Source: Kiritimatiellia bacterium
Lineage (GTDB): Bacteria; Verrucomicrobiota; Kiritimatiellia; SLAD01
Reading direction: 5' to 3'
Length of the DNA stretch: 51,155 nt
Assembly (NCBI GenBank): GCA_007134735.1
Contig: SLKG01000084.1
Location: forward strand, 1-51,155
The position numbers and the translations under genes were made by a program. A model generated the notes under the pieces. That model was not told the DNA's origin, did not search any database, and saw nothing but the letters and a program-made list of their open reading frames with translations. Shown here piece after piece: positions 7,097-14,713 of this stretch; position 1 is the first letter of the stretch; each line of letters opens with the position of its first letter.

Positions 7097-8173
7097 TTAG
7101 ATCCCCACCCGCTCCAGCGCGTCCATCTGGTACAACCGCCGGACCATTTCGACATCCAGGGTATGCCCGGCCTTGTAGGAGGTGACGTGACCCACGAACC
7201 GTCCGCGGTCGATAAGCGCCAGCGCGGCCACGAGATCCAGCACCGCCCGATGCCAGACCGCCTCGAGGGATTTTCCGTCGTGTACCAGGCGGGGTTCGTT
7301 TAAATAGCGTTTGCGGCCGGCAATCAGTACGTTTTTCTCCGTGTAGCCCAGATTGCGCAGATCCGCGAATATCTTGCCGAGGGTATGACAATACAGTTTC
7401 TTCGAGGCGGAAGAGTTGGTCCGCGCTTCCGCTCCGTACCGAAAATTCTTGCGGGTAAGGGGAAATCGAATCCGCTGTTTCCCGATGGCGGTCTTAAAAT
7501 CCACGGCGCAATCGATCGTCAACATCGGCCGTTCGGGATCGCACGGCGCCAGCGAAAGAAAACTCCCGCCGTCTCCGCCGACCGTTACCGGCTCTTTCAC
7601 GGTCACATATTCCACCGGGTCCGATACTTCACGCGTACCGGCGCCCTCCAACGCCTGCACGAGGTCCAGACTGCCGCTGTCGAACAGGGGCGGATCGCCG
7701 GAATCCATCTCGATGATCAGGTTATCGATATCCGTGCCGAGCTTGAGGGCAATGATGTGTTCCACCATGCGGATATAATTTTCCGGCGGACCACTGCGCA
7801 GAACGATATTGCTGACGACGCCCCCGGTTCTCCACACATTATGCACGGATACCCGCACCGGAAGACGCCCGGCCAGGTCAACCCGGTTGAACCACCACCC
7901 CTCCTCCTCCGAGGGCCGCAACGTCACGGTGCGTTGTTCCCCGCACAAAAACGTGCCCGGTCCCTTCAGGGTTTTGGGCTCGATGATCGTGTTCTGTTTG
8001 CGCGGCGCCACGGGGCGCGCATCATCCAGGAGATCCCAATCCACCGGAATCGCCGCAAACCGGTCCCACGCGCGCCGGACCTCCCCGACATCCCCGGAAA
8101 TCACCAGGTCCCGGGCCGGATCTGTTGTGTGAATTGACATGACCCGCGCACTGTAGAGGAATCGTTTGGTCAT
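7097..8173 (-). CDS. lpxC: Divergent UDP-3-O-acyl-N-acetylglucosamine deacetylase (LpxC)
   Basis: LpxC commits UDP-GlcNAc to lipid A by removing the acetyl group with a zinc-activated water. The N-terminal half matches the family (TLKGPGTFLCGEQRTVTLRP, then FNRVDL), as does the first zinc/catalytic motif MVEHIIAL (E138, H139). IDNLIIEMDSGDPPLFDSGS matches the family's ID-VEVDGPE-PILDGS segment, and the catalytic SYKAGH (H337) is near the end. Two oddities: about 60 extra N-terminal residues, and the second zinc motif reads H-R-A-V-L-D where LpxC normally has HKxLD, so the histidine (H308) is five rather than four residues before the aspartate. Start ATG 8173 (358 aa) or ATG 8140 (MSIHTTDP). 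Divergent from ygeW. Confidence 0.82.
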   Translation of the reverse strand: MTKRFLYSARVMSIHTTDPARDLVISGDVGEVRRAWDRFAAIPVDWDLLDDARPVAPRKQNTIIEPKTLKGPGTFLCGEQRTVTLRPSEEEGWWFNRVDLAGRLPVRVSVHNVWRTGGVVSNIVLRSGPPENYIRMVEHIIALKLGTDIDNLIIEMDSGDPPLFDSGSLDLVQALEGAGTREVSDPVEYVTVKEPVTVGGDGGSFLSLAPCDPERPMLTIDCAVDFKTAIGKQRIRFPLTRKNFRYGAEARTNSSASKKLYCHTLGKIFADLRNLGYTEKNVLIAGRKRYLNEPRLVHDGKSLEAVWHRAVLDLVAALALIDRGRFVGHVTSYKAGHTLDVEMVRRLYQMDALERVGI

Positions 8174-8296
8174 GACAACAGGAAGATGGCCATCGGCACG
8201 GAAGAGGAGGGAATGAGCCGTTGGAGCGCCGAAATCATGAAGGGATTCACCGGCCTCGCCCCGCGGTGTGCCGGAGGCCCACGGACGCGCACGCGA

Positions 8297-8325
8297 TTGA
8301 CCCCCACCGTCCTCCCGTGTAATAC
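8297..8325 (+). promoter_or_regulatory. Sigma-70 promoter of ygeW
   Basis: TTGACC (8297-8302) and TAATAC (8320-8325) are separated by exactly 17 bp, close to the housekeeping consensus. The start point would be near 8332, giving a leader of about 125 nt before ygeW. The promoter lies in the 282-bp divergent gap shared with lpxC. Confidence 0.65.
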
Positions 8326-8455
8326 TGTGCCTACGTATGAAGACGCCCCGCGAACAATCCCGCCAAGAGAACGGGCGGCCTGTACCGAGGACGAAGCACG
8401 GCCCACACGGACTGCGTAACCGCGCAACAAGGCCGATCCAGTAAAGGAGCACATC

Positions 8456-9646
8456 ATGTCTCACATCAAAGAACTCATCCGGAACATCGAAGACCTTGCG
8501 GCGAATCTTTTTGGGAAGGATTTTCTGCTGACCTGGGACAAGTCCGAACCGGAATTGAAACAGGTACTCACGGTTGCCGAAGCCCTCGAAACCCTCTACC
8601 GGGCCAACCGATCTGCCCGCTGTTTCGAGTCGGGTCTCGCGATATCCAATTTCCGGGATCAATCCACGCGCACCCGGTTCTCCTTCGCGTCGGCCGCCAA
8701 CCTGCTGGGCCTGACCGTGCAGGACCTCGACGAAGCCAAATCGCAAATCGCGCATGGTGAAACCGTACGCGAAACCGCCAACATGATCTCCTTCCTCACG
8801 GAAGTCATCGGCATCCGGGATGACATGTACCTCGGCGCCGGACATACCTATATGCTGGAAGTGGCCGAAGCGCTCGATGACGGATTCCAGCAGGGCGTGC
8901 TCGCCCAGCGGCCCGCCATTGTGAACCTGCAATGCGACGTGGATCACCCGACGCAGTCCATGGCCGACCTGCTCTGGCTCCAGGAATATTTCGGCGGCCT
9001 CGAAAATCTGAAGGGGAAGAAGATCGCCATGACCTGGGCCTATTCCCCCAGCTACGGAAAGCCCCTGTCCGTCCCGCAGGGCATTATCGGCCTCATGACA
9101 CGATTCGGCATGGACGTCGTGCTGGCCCACCCGGAAAAATATGACCTGATTCCCGACGTGGTCGAGGTGGCGAAGAAGAACGCGGCGGATTCCGGCGGCC
9201 GGTTCACGCATGTTCACTCCATGGACGAGGCGTTTCAGGACGCGGACATCGTGTACCCGAAATCATGGGCCCCCTACGAGGTCATGGGCGAACGCACCGA
9301 ACTGCTGAAGGCGGGGGACCGAGCCGGCTTGGCCGAATTGGAACAACAGGCGCTGGCCCGAAACGCGGAGCACAAGGACTGGACCTGCACGGAAGACAGG
9401 ATGAAGCAGACCCGGGACGGCAAGGCCCTGTACATGCACTGTCTGCCGGCCGATATCTCGGGTGTTTCCTGCCAGGAAGGCGAAGTGGAGGCCTCCGTGT
9501 TCGAGCGCTACCGAATCGACACGTACAAGGAAGCGAGCAAGAAACCGTTCATCATTGCCGCCATGATCCTCACCAGCCGGATGCAGAATCCCGCGGCCCT
9601 CCTGAAAGGCCTTCTCAAACGCGACACCATCCGGAAGATGGAGTAA
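8456..9646 (+). CDS. ygeW: Knotted carbamoyltransferase YgeW
   Basis: A 396-residue member of the aspartate/ornithine carbamoyltransferase superfamily, the same length as E. coli YgeW. The carbamoyl-phosphate loop is STRTRFSF, followed by the HGET segment, the DVDHPTQSMADLLWL motif and the HCLPAD motif near residue 330. The long insert ALARNAEHKDWTCTEDRMK is typical of the knotted subgroup. Its substrate is not settled; in E. coli it sits in a purine-degradation cluster beside a molybdenum hydroxylase. Here a xanthine-dehydrogenase-like operon and an AllH-like gene lie 16-20 kb away. AAAGGAG is well placed before the ATG. It is monocistronic behind the promoter at 8297. Confidence 0.9.
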   Translation: MSHIKELIRNIEDLAANLFGKDFLLTWDKSEPELKQVLTVAEALETLYRANRSARCFESGLAISNFRDQSTRTRFSFASAANLLGLTVQDLDEAKSQIAHGETVRETANMISFLTEVIGIRDDMYLGAGHTYMLEVAEALDDGFQQGVLAQRPAIVNLQCDVDHPTQSMADLLWLQEYFGGLENLKGKKIAMTWAYSPSYGKPLSVPQGIIGLMTRFGMDVVLAHPEKYDLIPDVVEVAKKNAADSGGRFTHVHSMDEAFQDADIVYPKSWAPYEVMGERTELLKAGDRAGLAELEQQALARNAEHKDWTCTEDRMKQTRDGKALYMHCLPADISGVSCQEGEVEASVFERYRIDTYKEASKKPFIIAAMILTSRMQNPAALLKGLLKRDTIRKME

Positions 9647-9733
9647 GAAAGGACGGGAGAACATCGTTTCGCCTCGCACCCGGGCTTCGCAAGCGAAGCC
9701 CCTACAGGGGAGGAAGGAGCATTCAGAGCTCAT

Positions 9734-9819
9734 GGAAATTCAATGTCCAACAGCCAAAAAGGAATATCCAATCTTCAAATTTGATCCTTGGTTATTCCTT
9801 GTTGGATATTGGATGTTCC
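9734..9819 (+). repeat. 86-bp interspersed palindromic repeat, copy 1
   Basis: The unit starts GGAAATTCAATGTCCAACA and contains the arms GGAATATCCAAT and TTGGATATTGGATGTTCC, so it can fold into a long imperfect hairpin. A second copy of the same length and orientation lies at 11001-11086. The two bracket a 1.27-kb accessory module. Confidence 0.9.
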
Positions 9820-9875
9820 GTTGCCCGAAAGATCCGGGAAAAACCCAGAGGCCCAATGTCACGTCGGCGGCTCCC

Positions 9876-9948
9876 CTGAACACTGAATATCCATCACGGC
9901 ATACTGAACACTGCCCACTGAATACTGCCTACTGACTACTGAACACTT
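9876..9948 (+). repeat. ACTGAA-type repeat, left arm
   Basis: A cluster of words such as AACACTGAATA, ATACTGAACACTGCCCACTG and AATACTGCCTACTGACTACTG. The reverse complement of the same words appears at 10449-10513, so the release-factor-like gene lies between inverted arms. Confidence 0.85.
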
Positions 9949-9966
9949 TCTCCCCCCCCCTCCCCC

Positions 9967-10380
9967 ATGCCATCCTCGAGCGTCACACCCCAAAAACAGG
10001 CCGGGCTTCAGCGCCGCATGGAAGCGCTGGGAATCCGCGAGGCCGATATCGAGGAACGCTTCATCAAGGGCTCCGGCCGCGGCGGGCAAAAAATCAACAA
10101 GACCTCCTCTTGCGTGTATTTGCGGCACTTGAATTCCGGGATCGAGGTCAAATGCCAGCAGGAGCGGTCACAGGCGCTGAACCGGTTCCTGGCCCGGCGC
10201 GAATTGTGCGACCGTCTCGAAGCGCAAATCAAAGGGGAACAAAGCCGGCGCGAGCAGGAACGCGAAAAAATCCGGCGTCAGAAACGCCGCCGTTCCCGCC
10301 GCCAAAAGGCGCGTATGCTCGAGGAAAAACGGAAACAGTCGGAGAAAAAGGCCCTGCGGAAACCGCCGGAGGAGGAGTAG
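9967..10380 (+). CDS. Release-factor-like peptidyl-tRNA hydrolase (GGQ domain only)
   Basis: A 137-residue protein with the catalytic domain of class I release factors but no codon-recognition domain, as in ArfB/YaeJ and related ribosome-rescue proteins. The GGQ loop is SGRGGQKINKTSSCVYLRH (GGQ at about 38-40), followed by SGIEVKCQQERSQALNR. The C-terminal 60 residues are almost all Arg, Lys, Gln and Glu, as in the ArfB tail that enters the empty mRNA channel, though longer and more helical. No Shine-Dalgarno site precedes ATG 9967, only a poly-C run; ATG 10015-10018 region (MEALGIRE) is an alternative. It lies between inverted ACTGAA-type arrays, suggesting an accessory location. Confidence 0.85.
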   Translation: MPSSSVTPQKQAGLQRRMEALGIREADIEERFIKGSGRGGQKINKTSSCVYLRHLNSGIEVKCQQERSQALNRFLARRELCDRLEAQIKGEQSRREQEREKIRRQKRRRSRRQKARMLEEKRKQSEKKALRKPPEEE

Positions 10381-10448
10381 CGGGGCGGGTTGGGATTCCG
10401 CGTCGCCGCGTAGCGGCAAGCGGCCACTTGGCGGCGGAGCCGCCGACG

Positions 10449-10513
10449 TGGCAGTAGGCAGTGTTCAGTATTCAGTGTTCAGTGTTCAGTAGGCAGTATT
10501 CAGTAATCAGTGG
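10449..10513 (-). repeat. ACTGAA-type repeat, right arm (inverted)
   Basis: Words CAGTAGGCAGTGTTCAGTATT and TTCAGTAATCAGTGG are the reverse complement of those at 9876-9948. The last codons of the PIN remnant frame (10500-10850) lie inside this array, so the repeat has reached or truncated that gene's end. (Longest quoted word here is broken by the array's own period; see positions for the full stretch.). Confidence 0.82.
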
Positions 10514-10850
10514 TCATCCGGTTGTCACGGAATCGGGCGAGGAAATCCGCCGGCGTGAACACGTGAAAGGGCGCCGCCTTGATGAGCGCGCGGTTGCCGT
10601 GCAGATGCTTCCTGTCCAATATCACCAGCGCATCGGCCTTCGCGCGCGCGGCGTCAGCGACGATCTGCGCGTCGCCGGGGTGGCCCGCGATCCGGGTCCA
10701 TCGAGCGACCTCCGAAGGCGTCCCCGACGCGGTGACCGCGATGCCGCTCCGATCAATGAGAAGACCCAGAAAGGGTAGCAGGTCGGGCGCTTTCCAGATG
10801 ATAGCTCTCCCGGATTTCCTGCGGGATCGTAACCACACCGCGTTGTCCAA
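10500..10850 (-). pseudogene. PIN-domain toxin remnant (C-terminal half)
   Basis: The downstream two-thirds of this frame reads as the C-terminal half of a VapC-like PIN ribonuclease: LLPFLGLLIDRSGIAVTASG, then GHPGDAQIVADAARAKADAL, VILDRKHL and PFHVFTPADFLARF. The N-terminal half with the first catalytic aspartate (normally D-T-N near residue 5) is absent. The first 25 residues are instead the antitoxin coding sequence read in another frame. The toxin should therefore be inactive. It ends in repeat sequence. The call is a deletion-derived remnant; a short functional protein cannot be excluded. Confidence 0.75.
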
Positions 10851-10878
10851 TCGTAACGGTCCTGGAATTCGCCTTCAT
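10753..10878 (-). pseudogene. AbrB/MazE-like antitoxin N-terminus, truncated
   Basis: ATG 10878 has an excellent ribosome site (AGGAAGGA, 7 nt upstream) and encodes 41 residues. The first 29 are a SpoVT-AbrB swapped-hairpin start (RTVTIGQRGVVTIPQEIRES, then YHLE). Instead of the expected LEPGD continuation the frame passes into PIN-coding DNA read out of frame and stops. The antitoxin 3' part and the toxin 5' part have been lost together by one deletion. The promoter and start may still be active, giving a short DNA-binding fragment. Confidence 0.72.
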
Positions 10879-11000
10879 CGCCCATCCTTCCTTTCTGATT
10901 TATCAACAATGCGTGATATCAGCTTTGACAGAGCAGTCCTCCCTTCAGGAGATCGAGACAAAGATTAAGACAAGGATGGGGACAAAGATTCGGGGCTCAG

Positions 11001-11086
11001 GGAAATTCAGTGTCCAACAACCAACAAGGAATATCCAATCATCAAATGTGATCCTTGGTTGTTCCTGGTTGGATATTGGATATTCC
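11001..11086 (+). repeat. 86-bp interspersed palindromic repeat, copy 2
   Basis: Same length and orientation as 9734-9819, with roughly a dozen substitutions. Arms GGAATATCCAATCATC and TTGGATATTGGATATTCC would form the hairpin. It marks the right boundary of the release-factor/TA-remnant module. Confidence 0.9.
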
Positions 11087-11160
11087 TCCCGGCCTCCCGA
11101 TGTTGCCCATTCTTTTACCCGCGTTTCACGAATATCCCAATTCCCCTATCCTCTTTATCT

Positions 11161-11176
11161 TGGCATGAAAACTGCT
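11161..11176 (+). promoter_or_regulatory. Sigma-54 (-24/-12) promoter candidate for the PEP-CTERM gene
   Basis: TGGCATGAAAACTGCT matches the RpoN consensus TGGCACGN4TTGCW at all but two positions, with the exact 16-bp spacing and both GG and GC dinucleotides. The start point would be near 11187, 140 nt before the ATG. In bacteria with exosortase systems, PEP-CTERM genes are known to be controlled by the RpoN-dependent PrsK/PrsR pair, which makes this site plausible. No regulator is in the window. Confidence 0.55.
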
Positions 11177-11326
11177 GTGTATATGTGGAAAAAATAGTGA
11201 AAAAAGATTGCCTGATTGGGTATAGTTATACATACTTGAAGTAATGCAGAGCGTGATGTGCGTTTCCGTAAGGTGTGCATATGTACAAACCGGTGGACAT
11301 AACTGGTTGAGCGAAAGGAGCAGAAG

Positions 11327-11977
11327 ATGAGAAGGTTGTTGGCAGTCTTAGTGGTGTTGGGTTTCACGGCGGGTATGGCGAGTGCGGATATTATTGTGCA
11401 ATACACCTTTGGGGAAATTGGGGCGATGACCAATACCCCGGCGGTTGTGCATGATGATCTGTTGAGCGCCTCGTCATTTGAGGTTTCTGCGGGAAGCTTT
11501 TCCTACGGCACAGCCACGGGCACGACCGGCGGGCCGGATGCGCCGGCCATTTGGACAGGTGGATGGTCGGAGGATGAAAACATGGGTCAATATTGGGGAT
11601 TCTCCGTAACGTTGCAGGAAAACTGGATACTGGACGTGGACAGCGTATCCTGGACGTACCGCATGACCACGGCAGGACCCCAGCAAGTTCGAGTTGACGT
11701 GTGGGATGGAGAAGACTGGTTGACATTGGGAACATCGGCCGTGATAAGGGACGCGAGTTGGCAGCCCACATTGACGATCGATAACAACCCATTGGCTAGT
11801 CTTACGGGAACAGACGGAACCGTTGATTTTCGTCTTTATGGTTATGAGTCGGGCGGTGGCAACTGGGCCATTGACAACGTGACGGTGGAAGGATCCATGA
11901 TTCCGGAACCCGGCACGATGGCCATGCTCGGCCTGGGCATCGGCGCGCTTGCGCTGCTTCGCCGAAGAATGAAATAA
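11327..11977 (+). CDS. PEP-CTERM exosortase-substrate protein
   Basis: A 216-residue exported protein of unknown role. It begins with a Sec signal (MRRLLAVLVVLGFTAGMASA) and ends with the PEP-CTERM sorting tail: IPEPGTMAML, a hydrophobic segment (LGLGIGALALL) and a basic end RRRMK. Exosortase (EpsH family) would cut at the PEP motif, so the product is probably surface-bound or released into extracellular matrix. The middle is beta-rich (WILDVDSVSWTYRM, WAIDNVTVEGS), like many such jelly-roll substrates. AAAGGAG lies 9 nt upstream. It stands alone between a sigma-54-like promoter and a strong terminator. No exosortase gene is in the window. Confidence 0.92.
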   Translation: MRRLLAVLVVLGFTAGMASADIIVQYTFGEIGAMTNTPAVVHDDLLSASSFEVSAGSFSYGTATGTTGGPDAPAIWTGGWSEDENMGQYWGFSVTLQENWILDVDSVSWTYRMTTAGPQQVRVDVWDGEDWLTLGTSAVIRDASWQPTLTIDNNPLASLTGTDGTVDFRLYGYESGGGNWAIDNVTVEGSMIPEPGTMAMLGLGIGALALLRRRMK

Positions 11978-12000
11978 GCGTCCGCTCACCTCGATTAAAG

Positions 12001-12030
12001 AAAACCGCCCCGCTTAAGCGGGGCGGTTTT
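12001..12030. terminator. Bidirectional rho-independent terminator
   Basis: A perfect 30-nt palindrome: AAAACCGCCCCGCTT followed directly by its reverse complement. The GC-rich stem ends in TTTT on both strands, so it can serve both the PEP-CTERM gene (stop 11977, plus) and the TMTC-like gene (stop 12039, minus). Confidence 0.95.
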
Positions 12031-12038
12031 CTATGCCC

Positions 12039-14228
12039 CTACTCCACCCACGCCCGGCCTTCGCGGAAGAGATCGATACGTCCAGCCACGCGCTCGGCCA
12101 AATCCGTCAGCCCCTGCTCCTCCGCCATGCGCAAGGCCCGTTCGGCCGTTTGGGTAGCATCTTCAAATCGGTGGTTGGCCGCATAGGCGACCGCCAGCGT
12201 GCTCAAAATCCCCGGCACGTTCTCACCGGTCAAATCAGCCGCCCGCCGGGCATACGTCAATGCCCGCTGCGGATCACGCGCGGATTCATCCGGGGTGGCC
12301 GCCAGCATGAAGGCGAAATTATTCAGCAGCTCCGGAGAGTCCGGCGCCCTGGCGAGGGCTTCCTCCATACGATAGAGCGCCTCCTTTGTACGCCCGGTCT
12401 TATTCAAAGCGGCAGCCAGCGCGCTCATATATTCCACCCGATGCGGCACACGATCCAATGCCGACCGAAAAGCCTTGACCGCATCATCCGGGCGATCCAA
12501 CAAGAGAAGGGCGTTGCCCATGAAGAATAACGCACGGTCATGGCCAGGACTGAGACGGATCGCCTGGTCCAGATGTGGCAAGGCCTCTTCAGGTCGGCCG
12601 GTTTTGATCAACAGAACCCCCAGATTGTATTGTGTCGGGGCATGATTGGGCATCCGGATAAGTGCAAATTGAAAGAGCGGGATGGCTTCCTGATAACGAC
12701 CGCGCCGGGCGTAATGCTCCCCCAACATGATCGCCAGATCCCACTCATTGTCCAGATACCGTATGGCCAGGCGGAAATGCGTCTCGGCCTGTTCGAATAG
12801 GCCTTTCTGGGCAAGGGCCAAAGCCATACCGGCATGGGCGGGGGCGGAAGTCGGGCGAATTTGCAACGCCGTTTCAAGCAGCGCAATTTCTTCATCCACC
12901 CGATCCCCCTGTTCCTTCACATAAGCCGCCCAGTTCAAGTATATGACGTAGTTATTCCGGGTAAGCTGAACAGTTCTCTGAAAGAGCGTCTCGGAATTCT
13001 CCCAGAAGGACAGATAGAATCGGGCGGACGAAAACAATGCGGTCAACACCACCACCGAAATTGCCGCCATGACAACCGTATCCCGGCGCATTGGTCGACA
13101 TGCTCTTACCGCAACCCAAGTACAGAGCATGAACAGGCCTATGCTGGGCAGATAGGTAAATCGATCCGCATATGCCGCAAGCCCAAATCGAACCCCCCGA
13201 ATGACGGGAAAAAGGGCTACCATAAACCATAGCCATCCCACTATTAGATAGGGATGGCGAAATCGGAGAAGGATGAATGTAACCGTTATGGCGAGCAGAC
13301 CGCCCAATGCCAGCATGGTTGCGGCAACATTCACGACATCATATTCCGGATACACGATGGCCAGTTCCGTCGGCCAAAACAACTTTCCGAGATATACCCA
13401 GTAATTGGTCGGGATCAGACCCAGGCGCAACACAATCGGCCTATCGACATGACCACCGTAACCCGCGCTATGAGTGGTCAGATTGATTCCCACAAATATT
13501 ATCGCAAGCAAAATGAGCGGCCATTTCTCAAGAATCAACAATCGCCATTTCCCCCACTCTCGGCGGTCGAACGGGTCTCCGGCTCGCTTCAATGGCCAGT
13601 AATCCAGCAGCAGAAGAAGCGGCGGGAGGATGACCAGGATGGCTTTCGAGAGCAAGCCGAGCAGCATAAACAAGGGCACCAACCACTTCCGCCCCCGTAT
13701 GGGACTTTCCACATAGCGCACATAGGCCAGCATGGCGAGCATCCAGAAAAAGCCGCTCAACACATCTTTACGGGCCGCGATCCACACCACGGATTCAACA
13801 CGAAGGGGATGAATGGCAAATAATGCCGCGGCAAAAGCGCTGCTCCAGCGTGCGCCGGTCATGCGATACAAAACCCAAAAGAGCAACAGAACATTGGCGG
13901 TGTGGAGCAGGATATTGGTCAAGTGATAGCCAAACGGGGTATGCCCATAAATATCCGCATCCGCCATGTAGGAAATCCAGAGCATGGGCAACCACCAATC
14001 CTCGTGCACCGTGGTAAACGCCCATTTGATATTGGCAAATGAAAGGCCTGTATTGACCCGCGCATTTTCCATTACATAGACATCGTCATCCAATTTGATA
14101 TAGTCGAATCCGGTCGCCGGGCCGAACAGCGCCAGCGTCAATACGGCCAGTCCGAGGAAAATAAATCCAACGTGAATTCTCCCACCATACATGCCCCGTT
14201 TGTTTTCGTTCTTGTCTGCTGCGATCAT
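12039..14228 (-). CDS. TMTC-like multi-pass membrane protein with C-terminal TPR repeats
   Basis: A 729-residue integral membrane protein. The N-terminal 400 residues have around ten hydrophobic segments and the loop motif FDYIKLDDDVYVMENARV, then HTPFGYHLTNILLHTANVLL and ALFAIHPLRVESVVWIAARK. This pattern is seen in TMTC/DUF1736 proteins and other GT-C-type mannosyl transferases, with the acidic DDD as presumed active site. From about residue 430 on, at least seven TPR units follow (for example QAETHFRLAIRYL, EALPHLDQAIRLSPGHDRA). The likely role is transfer of a lipid-linked sugar to exported proteins, but neither donor nor acceptor can be read from the sequence. It shares the terminator at 12001. 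A degraded paralogue precedes it. Confidence 0.78.
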   Translation of the reverse strand: MIAADKNENKRGMYGGRIHVGFIFLGLAVLTLALFGPATGFDYIKLDDDVYVMENARVNTGLSFANIKWAFTTVHEDWWLPMLWISYMADADIYGHTPFGYHLTNILLHTANVLLLFWVLYRMTGARWSSAFAAALFAIHPLRVESVVWIAARKDVLSGFFWMLAMLAYVRYVESPIRGRKWLVPLFMLLGLLSKAILVILPPLLLLLDYWPLKRAGDPFDRREWGKWRLLILEKWPLILLAIIFVGINLTTHSAGYGGHVDRPIVLRLGLIPTNYWVYLGKLFWPTELAIVYPEYDVVNVAATMLALGGLLAITVTFILLRFRHPYLIVGWLWFMVALFPVIRGVRFGLAAYADRFTYLPSIGLFMLCTWVAVRACRPMRRDTVVMAAISVVVLTALFSSARFYLSFWENSETLFQRTVQLTRNNYVIYLNWAAYVKEQGDRVDEEIALLETALQIRPTSAPAHAGMALALAQKGLFEQAETHFRLAIRYLDNEWDLAIMLGEHYARRGRYQEAIPLFQFALIRMPNHAPTQYNLGVLLIKTGRPEEALPHLDQAIRLSPGHDRALFFMGNALLLLDRPDDAVKAFRSALDRVPHRVEYMSALAAALNKTGRTKEALYRMEEALARAPDSPELLNNFAFMLAATPDESARDPQRALTYARRAADLTGENVPGILSTLAVAYAANHRFEDATQTAERALRMAEEQGLTDLAERVAGRIDLFREGRAWVE

Positions 14229-14233
14229 GGCGC

Positions 14234-14503
14234 TTAATTGTGTGGAGGCGGTTTATGATTGGATCGGGGTTCGGCGAGGTGTTGACAGGCCCAAATGGCG
14301 GCCTCCCGATATTCCTCCCTTCCGGGCTGCAGGCGCGATGCTTCCGTGAAGTGACGGAAGGCGGATACATACACGCCGTCATCAAAGCGAATGAATCCGA
14401 AACGTATGGCGGGAAGAAACATGGTCAGCGCTAAAAGAGCCAAACCCGCAGAGATCTTCCACTCGCGGGAAAGAAATGGGTACTGCATTTTATCCATCAC
14501 CAC
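14234..14503 (-). pseudogene. Remnant of a second TMTC-like gene (internal deletion)
   Basis: The 89-residue frame starts like the neighbouring protein: a hydrophobic segment (SAGLALLALTMFLPAIRF) and GFIRFDDGVYV, the counterpart of FDYIKLDDDVYV. It then jumps to a TPR-like end (AFRHFTEASRLQPGREEYRE). This is best explained by an in-frame deletion of about 600 codons from a tandem paralogue. It ends five bases before the intact gene and may be co-transcribed. No ribosome site is obvious. It cannot have the parent activity. Confidence 0.7.
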
Positions 14504-14713
14504 TCAGGAAAGTACGCTGTTTCAACAAGGATGACAATGGCAATGTCCGCCCTTCCGTCCACACGATAGTTTCAATCACGCAACCCATGGCCGCTGTCTC
14601 GGATTATAAACCTTGTACAAGGGTTCCTAACCTCCAGGATGTCGGTTGACGGGCGTGTGGCATCGAGTTTGTATTGATTTCATGCTGGGAGCAAGACAGT
14701 CTATAGGGCACCG

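Larger units (their letters stand above)
9647..9966. other. Repeat-filled intergenic region after ygeW
   Basis: No gene is visible in these 320 bp. They contain a short GC hairpin-like patch (GGGCTTCGCAAGCGAAGCCC, 9682-9701), the first copy of the 86-bp palindromic repeat (9734-9819), a cluster of ACTGAA/ACTGCC words (9876-9948), and a poly-C run (about 9951-9965) just before the release-factor-like gene. The hairpin at 9682 could act as a terminator for ygeW but lacks a T-run. Confidence 0.8.
10879..11326. other. Intergenic region before the PEP-CTERM gene
   Basis: These 448 bp contain the second 86-bp repeat (11001-11086) and a sigma-54-like promoter (11161-11176), followed by an AT-rich leader of about 140 nt. 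No gene is seen. The region is clearly AT-richer than its surroundings. Confidence 0.75.

Noticed and set aside
6368-7303. Plus-strand 311-codon frame over the GxxExxY gene and right array
   Set aside because: Antisense to the GxxExxY gene and then repeat translation; no recognisable protein.
8174-9217. Upstream extension of the lpxC frame
   Set aside because: Runs antisense through ygeW; the LpxC domain starts near 8000 and ATG 8173/8140 are sufficient.
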